A stretch of DNA of 10,419 nt from Methanosarcina sp. (GTDB lineage: Archaea > Halobacteriota > Methanosarcinia > Methanosarcinales > Methanosarcinaceae), in NCBI GenBank assembly GCA_013331265.1, contig DUGS01000133.1:48167-58585 (forward strand). Direction: 5' to 3'. Below are positions 7,206 to 10,419 of the stretch, in pieces (the stretch's first letter is position 1; every line of letters starts with the position of its first letter). Below the pieces are notes generated by a model that had not been told where the DNA came from, made no database searches, and saw only the letters and a list, made by a program, of their open reading frames with translations. The position numbers were made by a program, and so were the translations under genes.

Positions 7206-8354
7206 TCACTCTCCTTTCATTCTCCTAACAGCATGCACACCTGCAGCAACTGCAGCAGCACCGACTGCGACTTTGGCTACGGTATCAATGTTTGTTCCTG
7301 CAATTCCTTCATCTTCGGCTTCAACATATAGCGGCCTTGATGAATCAGGGAATCCAGGGTCTACACAGTTAATGCAGGGCCCTCCTGCCTGTGTACACAT
7401 GCTTACTGAACCGTTCCACCTGCGAATTCCACAGTCTGCATGGGCATAAGGAGCTTTGCAGCCTAATTTCCAGAGGCAATGTTGGTCACCAACCTGCTCG
7501 TCAAATTCTCCTCTGTCATAGTATCCGCGGCGTGGGCAGTTTTCATGCACTGTGTGGTCTGGCGGGAAGAAGACCTTTGGCCTGCCGTATTCATCAAGAA
7601 CGTCACCAAGGTCGTCAGGGATCTTTATTTTTCCAAGGATTACTGCGCCTAAGGTAAGGAGAATCCAGTCAGGGTGAGCAGGACAACCTGGGATATTGAT
7701 TACAGGCTTATCAATGCCGAGTTCCTTAAGCATGCCTTTTGATGCATCAGTCTTTTTGTAAGCAACTCCTCTGTAGTCTGTGTCCTTTTCGACATCGCTG
7801 GCTGCATTGGTAATTCCTCCCCAGCAGGCACAGGCCCCGACTGCAACGATAGCAGCTGCGTTCTTTGCAGCTTCTCCAAGGGATTCCTTGAAAGTTTTGT
7901 TCCCAATCATGAGATATTTGCCTGAACCCTGTGGGCCGTTTGGAATTGAGCCTTCAACGACCAGGATATAATTACCTTCTTTGTAAAGGTCTTCAAGGAG
8001 AATCTCGGAGTTAAGCTCGGATGTGTTTACAAGCTTACCATCATTCCAGATTCCCTGCTGTGCACAAATAGTCTCATGGAAAGCGAGGTTGACTTTGAGC
8101 TTGGTCAAAGCCTGTGCAATATCAGGGTTTCCCCCATTTAAGAGAGATTCTGAACAGCCAGTGCATTCTGAACCATGTAACCATACAAGCTTTGTCTCTG
8201 CAAGTTCAAGCGCATTTACAATATCTGTTTTATAGGTGCCAAGAAATGCAGTTGCACCAAGAGCGCCTACAGCCTTCATGAAAGTACGCCTGTCTAGTTT
8301 TAAGAAATCCAAACTATCCAGTGTACGGGCAAGGTTTTTCATTCCAGTACTCAT
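7206..8354 (-). CDS. vhtG: [NiFe] hydrogenase small (FeS) subunit with Tat signal (VhtG/VhoG)
   Basis: This is the 382-residue electron-transfer subunit of the methanophenazine hydrogenase. DRRTFMK (R22-R23) with a following hydrophobic run is a Tat export signal. Cluster ligands (numbered from this start) are proximal C64, C67, C175 and C224; distal H270, C273, C293 and C299; medial C308, C320, C327 and C330. The medial site has cysteine C320 where standard periplasmic hydrogenases have proline, so it probably holds [4Fe-4S] rather than [3Fe-4S]. The proximal motif CTGC lacks the extra cysteine of oxygen-tolerant enzymes. A C-terminal hydrophobic helix (about 360-376) should anchor it next to VhtC. 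Three starts are possible: GTG 8363, ATG 8354 and ATG 8342. I chose 8354 (MSTGMKN), which matches my recollection of the Methanosarcina family; the ribosome site (GGTAGAG) is weak. First gene of the vhtGACD operon. Confidence 0.94.
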   Translation of the reverse strand: MSTGMKNLARTLDSLDFLKLDRRTFMKAVGALGATAFLGTYKTDIVNALELAETKLVWLHGSECTGCSESLLNGGNPDIAQALTKLKVNLAFHETICAQQGIWNDGKLVNTSELNSEILLEDLYKEGNYILVVEGSIPNGPQGSGKYLMIGNKTFKESLGEAAKNAAAIVAVGACACWGGITNAASDVEKDTDYRGVAYKKTDASKGMLKELGIDKPVINIPGCPAHPDWILLTLGAVILGKIKIPDDLGDVLDEYGRPKVFFPPDHTVHENCPRRGYYDRGEFDEQVGDQHCLWKLGCKAPYAHADCGIRRWNGSVSMCTQAGGPCINCVDPGFPDSSRPLYVEAEDEGIAGTNIDTVAKVAVGAAAVAAGVHAVRRMKGE

Positions 8355-8363
8355 CTCTACCAC

Positions 8364-9316
8364 ATCTTGATTTTACTCAAGTTATATATCCAAAAGGGGT
8401 TACTTTAATTTAAACTACAATAATATAAATGTGTATATAAATTTACTGATAATGTTTTGAATGAGGGAATAGTATTTAAGTGTTTTCACACCACAGGATA
8501 TACATATTAATAGAGTAGATAGGACATAATTAATAGACTAATAAATATAAAATGACGTGAAAATTAATAATACGCTTTGAGACACGTAATAGACCAGCAA
8601 AAAGAATTTTAGCAGAATTAATCAGCCTAAGAATACAAGAAAAAAAATTAGTTTCTGCCTCCGAGAAGTTTCATCCTCTAAAACTAAAACAAAAATATGA
8701 AAACATAACCAAAAAGTAATTAATTTTATGAGGAAATGCATAAAATAAAAGCTAAAAAATACTAAACTCTCCATTAAATTCCAAGGAATTAAAATTTGAG
8801 TTTCAGGTAAACCCATGTATGAGGCCTCAATTAGCAGTAGATGTGAAGACATGCTCATTTTTTGACTATTTTTGACCTCATTCTGCGGGCAATTTTGTAG
8901 GAAGTTTACGATAGCAGATTTTTGAAGGAATAAAAATTAGAAAGAAAAAACATTTTTTACATAAAAATATTAAGAAAGCAGCATAAAAAAGTAGTCATTT
9001 ATGTACGAATACTGAAATTAAATCAGAATATAAATAGTCAAAGTAGATTTTTAATTATTAGTTATAACGTTGCACCGAAAGAAATGAGTATGAGTAAAAA
9101 CAGGCATAAGTTTTGAAGGAGAAATTAAAAAGCAAAAAGAATATAAAAGAGAACTATATAACTGCACAAAATAGAATTACTCAACATACCTGCTTTTACA
9201 AATATCAAAGGTTATAAGTCCCACAAATATTCATTTGCATTCTAACATATTTTAACATAACAGACTACGTTTGCTTATTATTCAGCCCTTTTCTGCTGTC
9301 AGGAAATGGAGAAAAA
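8364..9316. other. AT-rich intergenic region between vhtG and the hyp side
   Basis: No convincing gene is seen in about 950 bases. Composition is far more AT-rich than the flanking genes and stops are frequent in all frames. The longest frame is a 78-codon minus-strand stretch (8622-8858) with hydrophobic, low-complexity content and no ribosome site; I do not call it. Small features are the doubled tttttgac motif at about 8861-8878, similar A-rich stretches after TTTGAAGGA near 8921 and 9112, and a short inverted repeat caaat-attc-atttg near 9226-9239. The region must hold the vht promoter at its left end and could hold regulatory RNA, but nothing specific can be shown. Confidence 0.55.
8381..8441 (-). 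promoter_or_regulatory. Candidate TATA boxes of the vht operon
   Basis: On the minus strand TTTATATAC (8441-8433) would place a transcript start near 8411, a leader of about 57 bases before the ATG at 8354. ATTTATATT (8430-8422) and GATATATAAC (8390-8381) are alternatives; the last would leave almost no leader. The choice between them cannot be made by eye in such AT-rich DNA. No clear operator or riboswitch is seen. In Methanosarcina this promoter is known to differ in activity between hydrogen-using and non-hydrogen-using species, so it is functionally important. Confidence 0.4.
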
Positions 9317-9415
9317 ATGAATAGAGATCTGGAATACACCACGCCTCTTGAATGCCCGGCATGTGCAAAAAATGCCCACATCATAGGCGCCAGAGCTGAT
9401 TATAAAAAACATTGA
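9317..9415 (+). CDS. Small hypothetical protein with a CPAC motif, possible zinc-knuckle or relic
   Basis: This 32-codon ORF reads MNRDLEYTTPLECPAC then a short basic end (AKNAHIIGARADYKKH). GGAG at 9308-9311 lies five bases before the ATG, the best ribosome site in this region. Codons such as GGC GCC and CCC-rich triplets contrast with the surrounding A/T-rich DNA, which suggests that it is or was coding. CPxC is half of a zinc ribbon; only one pair of cysteines is present. The CPxC followed by a hydrophobic strand faintly resembles the end of HypA, the usual neighbour of hypB, so it may be a remnant of hypA or of another zinc-finger gene. Equally it may be a genuine small protein. I do not assign a function. 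Confidence 0.45.
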   Translation: MNRDLEYTTPLECPACAKNAHIIGARADYKKH

Positions 9416-9452
9416 TCAAGACAGAAGTAGAAGGATGAAACTCCATACAGGC

Positions 9453-9494
9453 AAATATATAAATATGGTAAAATGTAGCAGGTCTATTAAATAT
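9453..9494 (+). promoter_or_regulatory. Candidate TATA boxes upstream of hypB
   Basis: AAATATATAAATA at 9453-9465 is a good archaeal TATA match with a purine-containing upstream flank (AGGC), predicting a start near 9485-9490. TTAAATATA at 9486-9494 is a second option. Either would give a leader of about 140-170 bases before hypB. No stable structure is evident in that leader by eye. Confidence 0.4.
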
Positions 9495-9653
9495 ACTCAT
9501 TTAAAAAATACTCACTGGAAGTTAAAAACGCCCACTAAAAATCTCACTCAAACGTACTTACCTGAACAACATTCTGCTCTGTAAAACCTAATTTAATTGC
9601 AACAAGCGGATTTTCATCAAGATACCCAAGTAACCCGAGTGATGCTTATGTTA

Positions 9654-10325
9654 ATGCATGTAATCCACATGGAACACGATGTTTTCAAGGCAAACGATAA
9701 AATTGCCGAAAAAAACAGGAAAACTCTTGACAAACACGGAATTTTCTCAGTTAACGTTATGGGAGCCATAGGGTCAGGAAAGACAACTCTAATCGAAGAG
9801 GCGATCAGGCAACTTAAAGAGAAATATAGAATAACTGTGATTGCAGGTGATGTTATTGCAGAGATGGACGCTTCACGTTTCATGAAGCTAGGAGTGCCGA
9901 CAATTCCCGTAAACACAGGAAAGGAATGCCACCTGGATGCAAAACTGGTAGAGAAAGCCCTCGAAAAGATCGACCTTGATAATACTGATCTCCTGATAAT
10001 TGAAAATGTGGGTAACCTGATCTGCCCTGTGGACTTCAAGCTTGGAGAACATCTCAGGGCGGTTGTGGTGAGCGTCACGGAAGGAGACGACATTATCCTG
10101 AAGCATCCCATGATTTTCAAGACTGCAGAGCTTGCAGTTATAAATAAGGTTGACATCGCCCATGCAGTTGATGTCGATGCCGAGAAAATGAGGGATGACA
10201 TCATTTCTTTAAACCCTGATGTGCCGGTTATCCTTACTTCAAAACATGACTGGGAAAGCCTTGAAACCTGGATAGGCTTTATCGAACTTGGGCTCGCAAG
10301 AGCAAAGGAAGCTCAAAAAAAGTAA
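9654..10325 (+). CDS. hypB: Hydrogenase nickel-incorporation GTPase HypB
   Basis: This SIMIBI-class GTPase (223 residues from this start) uses GTP hydrolysis to drive nickel delivery into the hydrogenase large subunit with HypA. The P-loop GAIGSGKT is at about residues 37-44, and NKVD for guanine recognition at 164-167. The nickel/zinc site on the G domain is formed by C92-H93 (in GKECHLDA) and C124 (in LICP), as in archaeal HypB. There is no N-terminal histidine-rich nickel store. The open frame reaches back to a TTG at 9597. I chose the ATG at 9654 because archaeal HypB proteins typically begin MH- followed by this KAN-AEKNR helix. The ATG at 9648, six bases behind GAGTGA, is a close alternative. 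It reads divergently from vhtGACD and is followed by hypE, so it serves the hydrogenases of this locus and others in the cell. Intact. Confidence 0.95.
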   Translation: MHVIHMEHDVFKANDKIAEKNRKTLDKHGIFSVNVMGAIGSGKTTLIEEAIRQLKEKYRITVIAGDVIAEMDASRFMKLGVPTIPVNTGKECHLDAKLVEKALEKIDLDNTDLLIIENVGNLICPVDFKLGEHLRAVVVSVTEGDDIILKHPMIFKTAELAVINKVDIAHAVDVDAEKMRDDIISLNPDVPVILTSKHDWESLETWIGFIELGLARAKEAQKK

Positions 10326-10382
10326 GGCATTAAAAGCTGTTCAAATGTAAGAAAAGAGAACACGGGAAAAAGAAGGCAGGAC

Positions 10383-10419
10383 ATGAAAACGAAAACAATT
10401 TCTCTCGAACACGGTGCCG
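10383..10419 (+). CDS. hypE: Start of hypE (partial, runs off the window)
   Basis: Only 12 codons are visible, reading MKTKTISLEHGA. ISLEHGA(GG) is the typical N-terminus of HypE, which with HypF makes the cyanide ligands of the NiFe iron by dehydrating a thiocarboxamide. AAGG lies six bases before the ATG. It starts 57 bases after the hypB stop on the same strand, consistent with a hyp operon. The call rests on a short motif plus context; another protein of the PurM/AIR-synthase fold is possible. Confidence 0.7.
   Translation, partial: MKTKTISLEHGA

Noticed and set aside
8622..8858. 78-codon minus-strand ORF with hydrophobic protein in the AT-rich spacer
   Set aside because: No ribosome site before its ATG, and its phenylalanine/leucine/isoleucine-rich content is what T-rich DNA yields by chance; no family resemblance.
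8400..9300. CRISPR array, tRNA or insertion sequence in the spacer
   Set aside because: No regularly spaced repeats, no tRNA-like clover leaf sequence, no transposase fragment and no matching terminal repeats could be found by eye.
9597..9653. N-terminal extension of hypB to TTG 9597
   Set aside because: The extra residues do not resemble any HypB N-terminus, and internal ATGs at 9648 and 9654 fit the family better.
9617..10204. 195-codon minus-strand ORF opposite hypB
   Set aside because: It is the antisense shadow of hypB, serine/threonine-rich with no domain, while the plus strand has clear GTPase motifs.

Overview
This looks like a chromosomal segment from a methanogenic archaeon of the genus Methanosarcina. 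The window encodes two membrane-bound [NiFe] hydrogenases of the Vho/Vht type, which feed electrons from H2 through cytochrome b to methanophenazine. This system is characteristic of cytochrome-containing methanogens. The TATA-type promoter candidates, AT-rich intergenic DNA and archaeal HypB also fit. The species cannot be fixed from sequence alone. The two hydrogenase copies are clearly diverged (53 of the first 70 large-subunit residues identical by direct count). That resembles the vht + vhx arrangement reported in M. barkeri and M. acetivorans rather than the nearly identical vho/vht pair of M. mazei.

Layout, right to left along the minus strand: vhtG (small FeS subunit with Tat signal), vhtA (NiFe large subunit), vhtC (cytochrome b) and vhtD (maturation endopeptidase) at 8354-4052. 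A palindrome plus oligo-T terminator follows, then a 222-base gap with TATA-like boxes. Next comes a paralogous vhxG-vhxA-vhxC operon at 3829-74 (possibly from 3874) that has no protease gene of its own. On the plus strand, about 1.3 kb of AT-rich DNA separates vhtG from hypB (9654-10325), the GTPase that delivers nickel to the large subunit. The window ends 37 bases into what reads as hypE. Within the AT-rich stretch, a 32-codon ORF with a good ribosome site and a CPAC motif (9317-9415) is worth attention.

How the genes work together: VhtG/VhtA are expected to be exported by the Tat route as a folded pair, oxidise H2 on the outer face, and pass electrons through three FeS clusters to VhtC and methanophenazine, releasing protons outside. 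VhtD clips the C-terminal tail of VhtA (and plausibly VhxA) after metal insertion by the Hyp proteins.

The most informative oddity is the start of vhxG. A reading frame homologous to the VhtG N-terminus continues upstream of the first ATG and reaches an ACG codon sitting behind a Shine-Dalgarno-like sequence. The normal start may have been lost by one base change, which could make this otherwise intact second hydrogenase poorly translated.
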